From Owenia fusiformis (taxonomy: Eukaryota; Annelida; Polychaeta; Sabellida; Oweniidae): 64,000 nt of DNA. This document shows positions 13,396 to 24,200 of the stretch, piece after piece. A model generated the notes under the pieces. That model searched no databases. It worked only from the letters and a program-made list of their open reading frames with translations, and was not told where the DNA came from. The stretch lies in assembly GCA_903813345.2 (NCBI GenBank), contig CAIIXF020000001.1:15767915-15831914 (forward strand). The letters are read 5' to 3'. How positions within the stretch are numbered: the first letter of the stretch is position 1; every line of letters begins with the position of its first letter. A program made the translations under genes and the position numbers.

Positions 13396-14290
13396 AGTAG
13401 CTAAGCTAAATGAATAGCGGGAAATGTACAAGAAATATAGACAACAGACAGCCACCGAACCGGTCCCAGCCTCGTGAAACATCCGTTTGGGGAAACGGGC
13501 CATGTCCAATCGTTTGACAAAATTATCTATGCAATTAAATACACCACATGAAATTGCGTTGATTAACGTCAATTATTGACCCGATTTAAATCGCATATCG
13601 ACCGATTTTGATTTTAGATTACATTTACGAATTATGGATTTGTGAGTAGTATGTACATGAAGTAGTACTACAAAGTCAGTACTGGTGCAGAATATTGATA
13701 TAGATGCTTATACTGCTGATATATGTTTAATATATTATTAATATATAATTATCATTATGTTTATAGTATTATAGTATAGTACTTTGCTTTGGTTATTTTA
13801 TTTCACAGCATCAAGTATGTTATATTCGTTTAATTTTTGATACACGACCTTCTGTTTATGTAAATGTTACTTTCCAGTTTTTAGCTGAAAATGCTGAATG
13901 TTCAAATTGCTTTTTAAATTTTCACTTATTCAAATTATCAATATGCAAGTGGTCAGGCCCGTAGCCAGGTTGGTTCTAGGGGTGCGACTGTACACCCCCC
14001 CCCCGGCCAACCCTTCTTTCAAAAGTATGGGGTCGAAATGATCAAATATACCCCTTGGAATGTTTTAAAAAGTGAACCCCTTAGGCAAAAGCTTGCTATG
14101 GGCCTGTTGTAGTCGTAAGAAATTAATTTTCAAAGTGTCTACCATTTGTTAAAAATTCATGAAAATGATAAAGGAGCAATTCATGACTATAACATAATAA
14201 CATATATCGCTATAACGCTTTGAAAGGGACGTGAATTTATTGTTAGATGATTATCAACACTTTAATACCCAGGTCGACACAATTACTTCT

Positions 14291-14459
14291 GGTGTAAAAT
14301 AAATTATGGTCCCCTGGGAATTATGGTCCCCTTTCTTAAAGGCCCTTACTGGCCCTGATTGTGTATAAGATAATGAGGGAAAGAGTTGTATTTAGGTCAC
14401 CATATAAATCAATGGAAAGTAGGACCATAATTTGATAGGACCTCCTACCCTTTTACACC
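14291..14459. mobile_element. 169-bp MITE, copy 2
   Basis: Second copy of the family described at 5083-5250. Ends GGTGTAAAA and TTTTACACC are exact inverse sequences here, and ATTATGGTCC/GGACCATAAT form a second inverted pair inside them. Confidence 0.75.
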
Positions 14460-15407
14460 GGCCTGGGTGGATCCTATTTCCACCCATGTAGACACTATTA
14501 TCGCCTATCTTACAATTGTTCATATCGATGTGAAAGGAAAAGTACACAATTCTTAATAATTAAAAAGTCAAATGCAGTCAGTAAGAAATGACCATTTCAA
14601 TCAAAAATAGTCATATCCCTTTCAGAGCACTGTGCACCTTATATATGATAAAATATACCTAGAAAGACAATTTACAAATGTTACATATACATGGTATATG
14701 TTAGATTATCTTATACGTGTAGTTAAGTACCGTTTATATCTTATGAAGATGAAATAAATATATTTAAGTATATAATAATGTATATGTTCATTGATGTCCC
14801 TTAGTCTATGATAAAAGTATAGGTATATGCGATTCCATGGATATGATGTTACCGTGAAACAACGTTTCCCCAATGGTCCAAATCTATTACAAGGTGAGTC
14901 AAAAAAGGTAACCAAAACAAATGCTAATAACTCAGTCATCCAGAGTGGGTTTAATCATATTTTGCCCGACTAAACATTGTTCAATGTTCTTCATTTCTAC
15001 TTAGCTCCATTTCTCCACTAGTATTTCCAATGGTCCCGATTTTATAGCCATTTTACAAAATATGCTCCAAATGCCAAAATCGCCATATGAGCCCCGAGAA
15101 TTCTATCTTCAAAAATGATGAATTTCTTTTAAGCACGTAGCAATGTTCCATATGAGCAACGGTTTATCTTTGATTGCGTGCGACCTTAATCAAAATTCCC
15201 CAATTTTTCCGATGATTGAAATGTCTTCGGAAATTAATAACTTACCAAAATTGCCAACAAATATCTGGCTGTGTGTATGCTCACGTTTTGGTAGTTCGCA
15301 TTTGATATTTCGTTTCATAGCGGTCCTTCACCATTTTGCCATCATTGTGACCTCTTATAATTTCTAAACTACAATATCTTTTTATTGTCAATCGAGCCAT
15401 CAACGAC

Positions 15408-16001
15408 TAACCCTACTATCACACCAAACTAGTTCTCATTACGTTCTCGAAAACGGGCTTAAACTGTGCACGAACGGATTTGACGTACTAAGAACCCACT
15501 AAGAACCGTTTGGGATCTGTTTACAAACTTCATGAAACTACTAGGACGAGTAGGTTTCTCCAGCACTTAGAGCATGCTCAAAATTTTCTGGTGATCGTCA
15601 AAATGTTGCCGAATCGGTTTTAAACTGTGTGCGAACTGAATGAACGTAGATACAACGTTCTACGGTCTGTTTACGACCAAGTTCATGGACTTTCCCGGAC
15701 GGTGTGTGTGTGATTTAGAATTTTGAATCGATTCAAAATTCGATGGCGACCATACCGTTCTGTAATCAGGTCATGATGACCTTCTAGACTAAGGGACGGT
15801 TTCTACTACGTTGCACACCGACGTAGTGCGACCTGAACGAACTGAGAATGAGAGATGGACGTATTGAAGACTGTTTATGAACGAAGTAGCTAATTATTTT
15901 AGACATATATCCCGATCGCAGCCAGATTGAGCCCGTTTTACGACATTTTCGTAGGACTGGCAAGAACGGGTAAGAACTAGTTTGGTGTGATAGGGGGGTT
16001 A
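15408..16001. mobile_element. 594-bp inverted-repeat element with TAACCC ends
   Basis: The left end TAACCCTACTATCACACC is followed by AAACTAGTTCT; the right end is the inverse (AGAACTAGTTT, GGTGTGATAGGGGGGTTA). A second inverted pair is GAAAACGGGC at the left and GCCCGTTTTAC at the right. No transposase reading frame. The 91-residue minus-strand reading frame across its right end is not convincing as a gene. Confidence 0.65.
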
Positions 16002-17469
16002 CTGTACATACATGTACTTCCAGATTCTTGCTCAAGGACAAAGCCCTTTTCTTGAACATGGACCATGAATTTATTATGCAATTAGGCTTATGTAAGGCCA
16101 GTTCTTACAAATGACAAACTTTAGTACTCTTGCACTAGGTCCTACGCCTATGAGCATAATGACAATATTTTTTCTTTGAGAATGAATTTAGAAATTGATA
16201 ACAAAAAGATCTGTGAGCCTTATTACATCTTCAAGTAGGCCTAACAATAGTGCATGTTCAATTTGAGATTGAAATTATGCCCGCCCCCACCCTTAGATGC
16301 GAGTAGAAATAATCTTGATCTACGTCATTATACTTTCAAAATTCAGTCAAAGTACATCTAGAAATATGGTTTCGAAAATTGCTTTTAATCAACTTTGAAA
16401 ATTCAATTTTCTTTGTAAATGACTATGTGACTTCCAGTTCGGGGAGATTCCGCATATAGACCCCATGTTAAAAAACCACAAAAAGTGAAATATCGTTTCT
16501 TGTATTGGACAGATAACATTTTCTTTTACTTTTATATTTTAATTTGCATAACTATTAGATACTGGGAAAATTGAACTACTAAAACAGATGTAATTTAAGT
16601 TAAGGGGAACTTTCTCTGACACCCGCCATGCTATCTGACCCGAACGAGTCACCTAGTGGCGAAACTGGTAACTACCTACTCGCATCTGCATCTGCATCTG
16701 ATTATCTTGGAATGAGGAAAAGGCCAAATCATAGACGTACTATTCTCAAGTATTTGGTAGTCTAACATGACTTGGCTATTCAACCTGACCAATGACGGTT
16801 GTCCATCGTGGACAAATCAGTCAGAGACATAGGACGGGACAGCCGGGCAGAGATGGACATCCAGCTAAGAGCAGTCATTTTAACAGCTTGTAAAGATATT
16901 TTGCTAGGGTTTCTGTCCGCTGAACCCATTTTTATTGAAACAAGGAACATTGGTTCTCTGAGATACTACTAGTATGATATTGATTTTGAATTAAATTCCC
17001 AATAATGCCAAATACGAAAAATAGACGCAAAAAACTACAAGTAGTTGGTCAAATAGTTTATTGTACCTAACTAAACTAAAACAATGCATTAGCTAAAAAT
17101 AGTACATGTTTAGTGCTTGGCTGCAGTAGCTGAAGTGATTAGATGATCTAGACATAATTAAAAGTTCATGACCTTTGCATGAACTGCAGAACCAGATGGC
17201 AACCTCTATAATTTAAATCTATTTCAACTGAAATTAAACATAAATTTTCTAATTGCTTACACCTGTATACTATACTTGCCCGCTGAGGCCCGGGTATACT
17301 GTCATTAATAAAAAAATCAGTCCTATTCTTATCCATTTAGCTTATAAAAATCAGTCTTATTCTTATACATGTAAGTAATCTAGTAAAATTAATATACATG
17401 TATACTACGCATTAAGAACTCAGTACACTAGCGGACTTTTTAAACATTTTAACGTATTCCTGGACCTCA

Positions 17470-17655
17470 GCTTTCCCGTAGCCAGCTTTTACCAGGAGGG
17501 GAGCTTTTTTCCAGGGGGGGGGGAGCTTTTTCACAATTTTGGCTAAAAATTATGCGAAAAATTCTCAGAATGGTGAAAAACTGCATGAACTGCAAAAACT
17601 GAATTTCTGGCCAGGGGGGGGGAGCTTCTGCTCCCCCAGCTCCCCCTCTGGCTAC
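17470..17655. repeat. Short repeat with CCCGTAGCCAG inverted ends
   Basis: CCCGTAGCCAGCTTTT at the left and GCTCCCCCTCTGGCTACGGG at the right form inverted ends around two G tracts (GGGGGGGGGGAGC). A related remnant starts at 13967 (CCCGTAGCCAGG). No coding content. Confidence 0.5.
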
Positions 17656-18399
17656 GGGCCTGCTATATAGGGCTCCCCAAGAGGGGCAGTTTTAAATTTT
17701 TTAAATTGTCATGTCACATTTAAAATTTACTTGTCATATTTTGTCAGTTTCATTCCGTTTTAGTCAGTCAAAGAATTAATGCAACAAATGGTTTGTAGTG
17801 CTCCATTGTTTGATCACTGGTTAGAATAAGTCACATTTAAAAATACTTTGCATATATTTACATTCAGAACAAAGTTTCTATTTTTGTCGCTCTCAAAACA
17901 CTTGTCAGTCAATTGAATGTTCAAAATCGTCACATGTAAGGATATATTTGTCACATTTGTTCATTTTTAAATACCCCAAAGTCACATTTAGTCACAATTA
18001 GGGGCCAGGTCACTGACCTTATCACATACCCCTTGAGGAGCCCCTATGCCCCTCACTTTTGAAAAAATGATTTTGTGTGGTCATGGGGCAAGACGGGCCC
18101 CGTGAGGCAAGACTGGTCGATCTATCAGAACTTTAAAACAATAGAATAAACTTGGTGGTCCGTCTTGCCCCACGTCACTCCCTTCTTACCCCGCCGTCCC
18201 CTACCAGGCTTATAAAGCTTATTTTTTCAAATATACGTGAATAGATGGAATCATTTTGTTGACCAAAAAGGTCCAAAGGTTCGGCTAAAAAGCATAGCAA
18301 ATATCAATAGTATCACATTTCAACATCCCACTCATTTATTTATTTATTATTCATTTTATTTATATCAGAAAGTCGGCCCCAGCTCAGTGAGACTATAGT

Positions 18400-18586
18400 A
18401 GAAGTGTATTCCCCGGGATTCACTGGCGTTCTGGACGAAACACGTGGTTATTACCCACAATGCACGAAGAAAATGGCGATAACTTTATTTTGAAAAAATT
18501 ACTTTCAGTTTCATCATTAAAAAGGTGCCCCTTGAATTGTTGGTATTAAGAAAACATACATGTTTTCAACATACCTGTTAATTGAG
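18400..18586 (+). promoter_or_regulatory. Candidate promoter and non-coding first exon of the TUT gene
   Basis: A donor-like site GAG|GTAAGTTATG at 18586 follows a stretch with CACGTGG, CCCACAATGCACG and AAAATGGCGATAAC (the last resembling a YY1-type initiator element). The first good acceptor downstream is TTTGCAG at 21145, just before the TUT start codon. I infer a 5' UTR exon ending at 18586, with the hAT element in the intron. Two short upstream open frames begin here (ATGGCGATAAC ends after six codons; ATGCACGAAG after 29). No TATA box is seen. Confidence 0.4.
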
Positions 18587-18849
18587 GTAAGTTATGCATT
18601 GTATATTTCATCTATAACCCTTAACGCAGTAACAGATTGATCGTTTCAATCAGTGAACAGAATTATTTTCAATTTTTATTTCAATCTTCCAAAGTTGAAA
18701 GTAGGCTACTAATATTCATTTTGTCATGTATTGAATTGCAGTTGATTGGGCAAACTAAAATCAGATTTTTTAAAATTCTCACCAGAGATGAACAATCATA
18801 AATCCTAATAGCAAATCAGGAATTAGAGGGACCTTCAACGTAGGTGGTA

Positions 18850-19852
18850 CTTCATCGTAGTGTTGTCGCGATGTGCCATAATCGTACATCGATGCATCAG
18901 CAATTTTCAGTAGTAAACATCGATGCACATCGCTATGTACATCTAGAAAAAGCCTGAGAAAAGTGCACTGAAATATCGAACGCTATTGCACTAAAATACT
19001 GAACAGAACAAATTAATAAGAGTATGCTGGTACATCCGGGAACTTCTAGTTAAGATGAAATGAAAGTAAAGCAAATTCTTTTAGTGGTTCATTTCGACTA
19101 GCTTAAATACAGTTTTAAAGCGAAAGAATATCAGAAAACATTGGAAAATGAAATACATTTAAGACGTGAGAAAGGTAAGCGATTTGCGTCAAAATAAGAT
19201 AAGAAAGGGTGATATTTAGCAAATTAAATTTTTCTTTCTTTCTATCCAGTAAGCACTTTTATGCTGCTTGATTAGTCTCTATGTACTTTTTTGACACTAA
19301 TTACTGGCACATCGTTACTTTTTCACTTGTTACTTTAATGTGGCTTATTGTGGCTGGCATTTTAATGTTTATATTTCAGACTTTGTTTTTTGTTTTTAGC
19401 AACTGGTTTATTTACACTATATACACTGTCGATTCTCCTAGAATCTCTTAGAGTCTCTTATGTATTTCTGAAATTCTCTTAGGATCCTGGCATTTGTAAC
19501 TGTGCCTAATCCCTTTCTCTCTCCAGCTAGAGTTCTAAGATCATATCCAGCAGGTATCTGTTCCCCACTGTCAGATCCTAATAAAATACAGTCCACTTTG
19601 TGAAGAAATTGCTCTCTGATGTCACTGTAGCGCTTGCACTGAAAAATAAAGTGTTCAACTGATTCCGGTACCATACAGTGATCACACAGGTTGGTGTTGC
19701 AGTCTGGGTTTATTTTGAACTGATGGCTATTCAGGGTAATGTGCCCAGTGATGAGATTAATGTTTTGTTTCAGACATCAATGCATCGCCAGAATCAGCTT
19801 TGGCAATGTATATCGCGATGTATCGATTAATCGCGACAACACTACTTCATCG
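18850..19852. mobile_element. hAT-type element with perfect 8-bp target duplication
   Basis: The element 18858-19844 (987 bp) begins TAGTGTTGTCGCGAT and ends with its inverse ATCGCGACAACACTA. The 8-bp sequence CTTCATCG occurs immediately on both sides (18850-18857 and 19845-19852). Eight-base duplication and these ends are typical of hAT transposons. No hAT transposase is present; instead the interior carries a retrotransposon fragment on the minus strand. It lies in the proposed 5' intron of TUT. Confidence 0.9.
19438..19765 (-). pseudogene. 3' tail of a non-LTR retrotransposon ORF, captured in the hAT element
   Basis: Read on the minus strand, the frame gives ITLNSHQF, then CNTNLCDHC, ESVEHFIFQCKRYSDIR and a last tryptophan-free stretch ending in RDSKRF. 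The pattern C-x2-C ... H-x4-C with 'ESVEHFIFQC' is the zinc-binding tail found after the reverse transcriptase in many non-LTR elements. The reverse transcriptase itself is missing, so this is a fragment. Confidence 0.7.
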
Positions 19853-20115
19853 TGCTACCCATTAGGCTTATTTTGGCCATTTTTAAAAGATGTCAGAACT
19901 AGGGGTGTTATTTCGACCATGGCCAATTATTCAATTTTCTGAGTTATGTACAGCGTCAGTAAAACCTAAAAAATAAGAAATCAAAAGATCATTATATATG
20001 CAATAATATCTGGGAAAATATATTCCTATTGTACTCACGCGGTACTAACTCATCGGGGCGTATCGAAACCAAAACGCCCCGCAAGACCATTAATTTGAAT
20101 CAATGATTGTGAGTC

Positions 20116-20466
20116 TCACAGTACACCTTTTTTCTTCAAACTTGTTCCATTAAAACCTTCACAGAAATACCTTTCACTCGAGACATTGCTTTTGTGTACA
20201 GAGTCGCTCGTTTTAGCGGCGTTTTGGTCCCCAGATGTGAGAAGATGCAAATCTTCAGAGATATCAACCAAAAGCCTCGATATATCGCCAGTTCTTTTAT
20301 TATTCTCCCCTATATTTTGCACAAGGACTCCCATTGCAACCCTCCATCTCTGCATCAACATATTTATTACATTAAACGCAGCAATTTCCAATAGTCCTAC
20401 GTATCTGTTCGAAATTACAATGATATTTGGACAGACAGGAGCCTGGAAAAAGATTTGGTGTCTCAT
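20116..20466 (-). CDS. Unassigned open frame, possible exon
   Basis: A 116-codon minus-strand frame ends at a stop just below 20119. Twenty-four bases in, there is a strong acceptor-like sequence (TCTTTTTCCAG before GCTCCTGTCTG), and near the end a donor-like AAAG|GTATTT. The middle (NVINMLMQRWRVAMG, then GDISRLLVDISEDLHLL) looks amphipathic and helical. I do not recognise it. It could be an internal exon of a minus-strand gene inside the TUT 5' intron, or a transposon remnant. Confidence 0.25.
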   Translation of the reverse strand: MRHQIFFQAPVCPNIIVISNRYVGLLEIAAFNVINMLMQRWRVAMGVLVQNIGENNKRTGDISRLLVDISEDLHLLTSGDQNAAKTSDSVHKSNVSSERYFCEGFNGTSLKKKGVL

Positions 20467-21209
20467 CTTGAGGAATATTTATTGAGCTACTGATCCTACT
20501 ACAAAACAATCTTGCTGGAATCTATGTATGTAAATACATCATATTTGATTGTGATTGTGTTTTACCATCATGTATTAATAAATTAAGATTTCATTGATTG
20601 GAGATTTCGATTTATTTTTGAAATTTCCCAAAACACGGAGTCAAAACACGGAGGACTGGATAGATATAGTAAATAACACAGATGAAGAGAATGTTCTGGC
20701 GAAACAAGAATCCAAATTTTGAGAAGATGGGATACAATAATTAAAAAATATAGTTTCTTTTTTTTATTTCCCGAATTTTTCAAAAATTAGCTCATCTTGG
20801 TGACTATAACTTGCACAGCTGTATTGAATAGAGTCTTCTTGTATTCCATCAGCCTCAATTTTAAAGTATCTTATTTTTAATATTATCTCATTGTTTTTTG
20901 TCGACTGCTAAGATCCAACCATAAATTATCCATTAGGTCTTAAAGTCAATGTTAAATAGCCCCATGATAAAAAAACATAATGAAGTAACCCCTTACGTCG
21001 AAGTTTGATGGAGGGCCCAAAAATAGATCCTCATGCAATTTCTCAAATTCTCAAATTGTACGATCTAAAAAACAAACAAAAAATCTCATTTTGCATAGAT
21101 AGCCTATTCATTAAATTATCTTCTCAAATTTTTAATACTTTGCAGACCACTGTTTAGTGTTTATTATATGTCTGACATCATTGCATATTCTAGGTGGCCC
21201 AGATTAAAG

Positions 21210-24200
21210 ATGGCTAATGGTGGTATGAGTACTGCTGAGATAGAAGCTGGTATTAAGGGTATGCTAAATATGTCATTTCTTCAAAAAACTGCAGAAGAGA
21301 GACAGATCTCAAATTCGAAAGAAGGAGAGCTGAAAATAACCATTAGAAATGAAAAGAAAGGGAAATCAAGACAACAACAAGGTAGCAAAGAATCACCTCC
21401 AGAAAAATCTGAAATTGAATCCAATAATTCATCATCTAAAAAAGGAAATGTTAAACGGGACAGTAAAATAAGTAAGAAGAAAATCAAGGAAAGTCAATCT
21501 TCTAAAGTATCTAAAACTTTAGATGAAGCACAGCCAATAGTAGAACAGATAGACCTGGTTACACAAGCCACACAGCCATGTGATGATCTTAAACAGATGG
21601 GTGACCCTAGAAACATGACAACACCCCAAAATAGTTTTAAAAGTGAGCAGCCAAAACAAAAGAAGAAACATACCAATAAGAATCGATCAGGAAATGGACC
21701 TAAAGACTCTAAAAAGGAGACTGGAAATGTAACCCCTGCTTCTAACAAAAAACCAAGTCTAGAAATATATAGACCTAAGTCATATAAAAACAATGCTACA
21801 GGTTTACAATTACAGACCAGGGATGATACACAGGATCAGAACCCAAGACGGGGTCAACAAAGTCCAGAACCCAATAAGACCACAGGACAGACACAGAAAG
21901 ACACCCCTGGTAAGTTTCCTAATTTTAAACGTACTAGTTCAAAACTCATTAGTTTTTTTTGATGTGGGGCTGAACCATGTTTTAATGTATCATACCACCA
22001 AGCACCAAATTACAATTTTGCTGAATTGAACAGTACCTCGCTCAAATTAGAATGAGTCACAGATTTTGGAAACCATAATTTATCTAAATATCTCATAGCT
22101 ACTCACCTATACTTGAATGACATTTCCTGATTTCAAAACATATAATTGCATTGTCAAACTGCTGAAACTAACTAACGTTTAACCTATCTCTTAGGATCTA
22201 TCGGAGTTACTTTATAATCCAATGAGTTTGATGTTAAGTTATTATGTTATTAAATTTTGCAAGCAGGGAAGAGCATTGGCAAAGAGGACCAAGCCACACA
22301 AGAAGAGCTAATGGATCTCCAAGAACAGTTTATATTCCCTTTGAAGAAGGTAAGAATAAATTCTTTTCTTTCAAAGTTTAAATATATTGTAGTATTCCTT
22401 CAGAAAATCTCAATACTTAAATATAAGAACAATTCAGCTTATTAAATCATGGATTCTAATATTGGCTTTTTAAATTTCATGTACAAAAATATGTGTATGT
22501 TAAATCAAATTAAATTTTTCCATTTCCATAGACTGGGAATTATCAAGATAATAACTATGATAAATTTACCTCCAGAAATCATTGAAGTTTCCCAAGGCAC
22601 GTTTTTTCTGTCGTATTTGTGACTACCATTGTGACACAGTAGAGATATCAAAAAGACACTACAAGGACAATAGGCACATACGGCTTATTGAGGTAATTAT
22701 TCAAATTTTGTTAGCGAATTATAGGTCGATCTATATATTGTCTGCTTGGCATATATTAAAACTGCATGATGATAAGCTTATATTTACCCTTGCTTCTTAG
22801 TTAAAGAGAGGAGATGCATTGTTGAAGAGCCTTCCTAAGCCATGTGCCACCCACATAGCCTGTCTGGATGAGCTCATAGATGAAGTCTACAATACACAGA
22901 GCCTTGGAGAAGAGTGTGTCAAATCCAGACTAGAATATTTGGATGCACTAAAGGTCTATCTCAGGCAGAAACTACCAGGTATTGTTAAGATATCGTCAGA
23001 TATTGTCATATTGTCTGATAACGTCAGAGTAAAACTGACTTTTCCTTGTTTTTTCCTTGTCTTTTCCTTACTTTAATTGTCAACAGGTCCAAGTCAGACC
23101 AATATATATTTTGTACTCGACTGATATACAGCTTAGAGAAATAAAAATAATTTTGCAATTATAAATATTACAATTATAGATTCTTGTGTATTATTTTCTC
23201 AGAAATACTAAACCACCAATCAGGCTAAAGCCACAATATCATATTGTTGTCCAGGATTAAAATCTCCTATTCCTCCCCTCTTATTGAATGCCATCTTAAT
23301 TCACATTCATAGCATTAGAGTTGGAAGTGTATGGTTCAACAGTGAGTGGGTTTGGCTTGAAGAATAGTGATGTAAATGTAGATGTAGTATTACAACAGTC
23401 TGACAACCCTGCATACATACTGACTACCATACACGAGATGCTCAGGGATAATGAGAGTGAGTGTTTTACTTTATATCTCTTATTATTAAGTAGGCTTGAG
23501 TTGGAGATAGTTTTTGCATAATTGGGAAGTTTTTTCTTAAACCCTATAATATTCCATGGTTTGTGAAGTTGTTTGTCTCTTTCATTTGAAGATTTGTTGA
23601 TTGAATAGTTTCTTAAAATATGATGAATTTCAAACAACTTCTTCGAATTTAGGCTCAATTGATTTAATGAAATCTGAATATATTAGTGTTTACTTTTAAT
23701 AGTTTTTCAATGTAAGAACCCAGAAACTTTCCATGTATTGTTACATTGCCACAATTATCACATTGGCATTCAGGTCATTGCCCAATAGACTACCCCTTTT
23801 TCCAAGTCCTTTGCCAAAAGTGATTGTCCAGGATGCTATCATTGAGCTTTAAAGCCTAATTTATATATTTACAGAGAAAGCCTAGTTACAAGGTAATGCT
23901 TCAAATGGAGAAACCATATAAAATTGTAACTAATTGCTGAAAATGACTTTGTTTATTTGTTGTTAGATTGTTACGACTCCATCCAAAGTGACTTCTCCGC
24001 CAAGGTCCCTTGCATCACATTCAGGGAGAGGTCCAGCAAGCTTTCCTTCCAGATCTGTGTGAACAACGTGTCTGCCCACCTCACCACAAAGTTGCTGCAG
24101 CTCTATAGTAACATGGACCCCAGAGTCAAGAAGCTGGGTGTGGCTTTTAGATATTGGGGACAGGTAAGCATTGAGCAAGCACTTTTAGTAATCAGGGGGT

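Larger units (their letters stand above)
13396..18400. other. Intergenic region between hillarin and TUT
   Basis: No gene recognised. It starts with the hillarin 3' UTR, with a likely poly(A) signal ATTAAA at 13534-13539. It then holds a remnant with CCCGTAGCCAGG at 13967-14110, a MITE at 14291-14459, an inverted-repeat element at 15408-16001, another CCCGTAGCCAG-ended remnant at 17470-17655, and otherwise AT-rich sequence without convincing exons. Confidence 0.6.
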
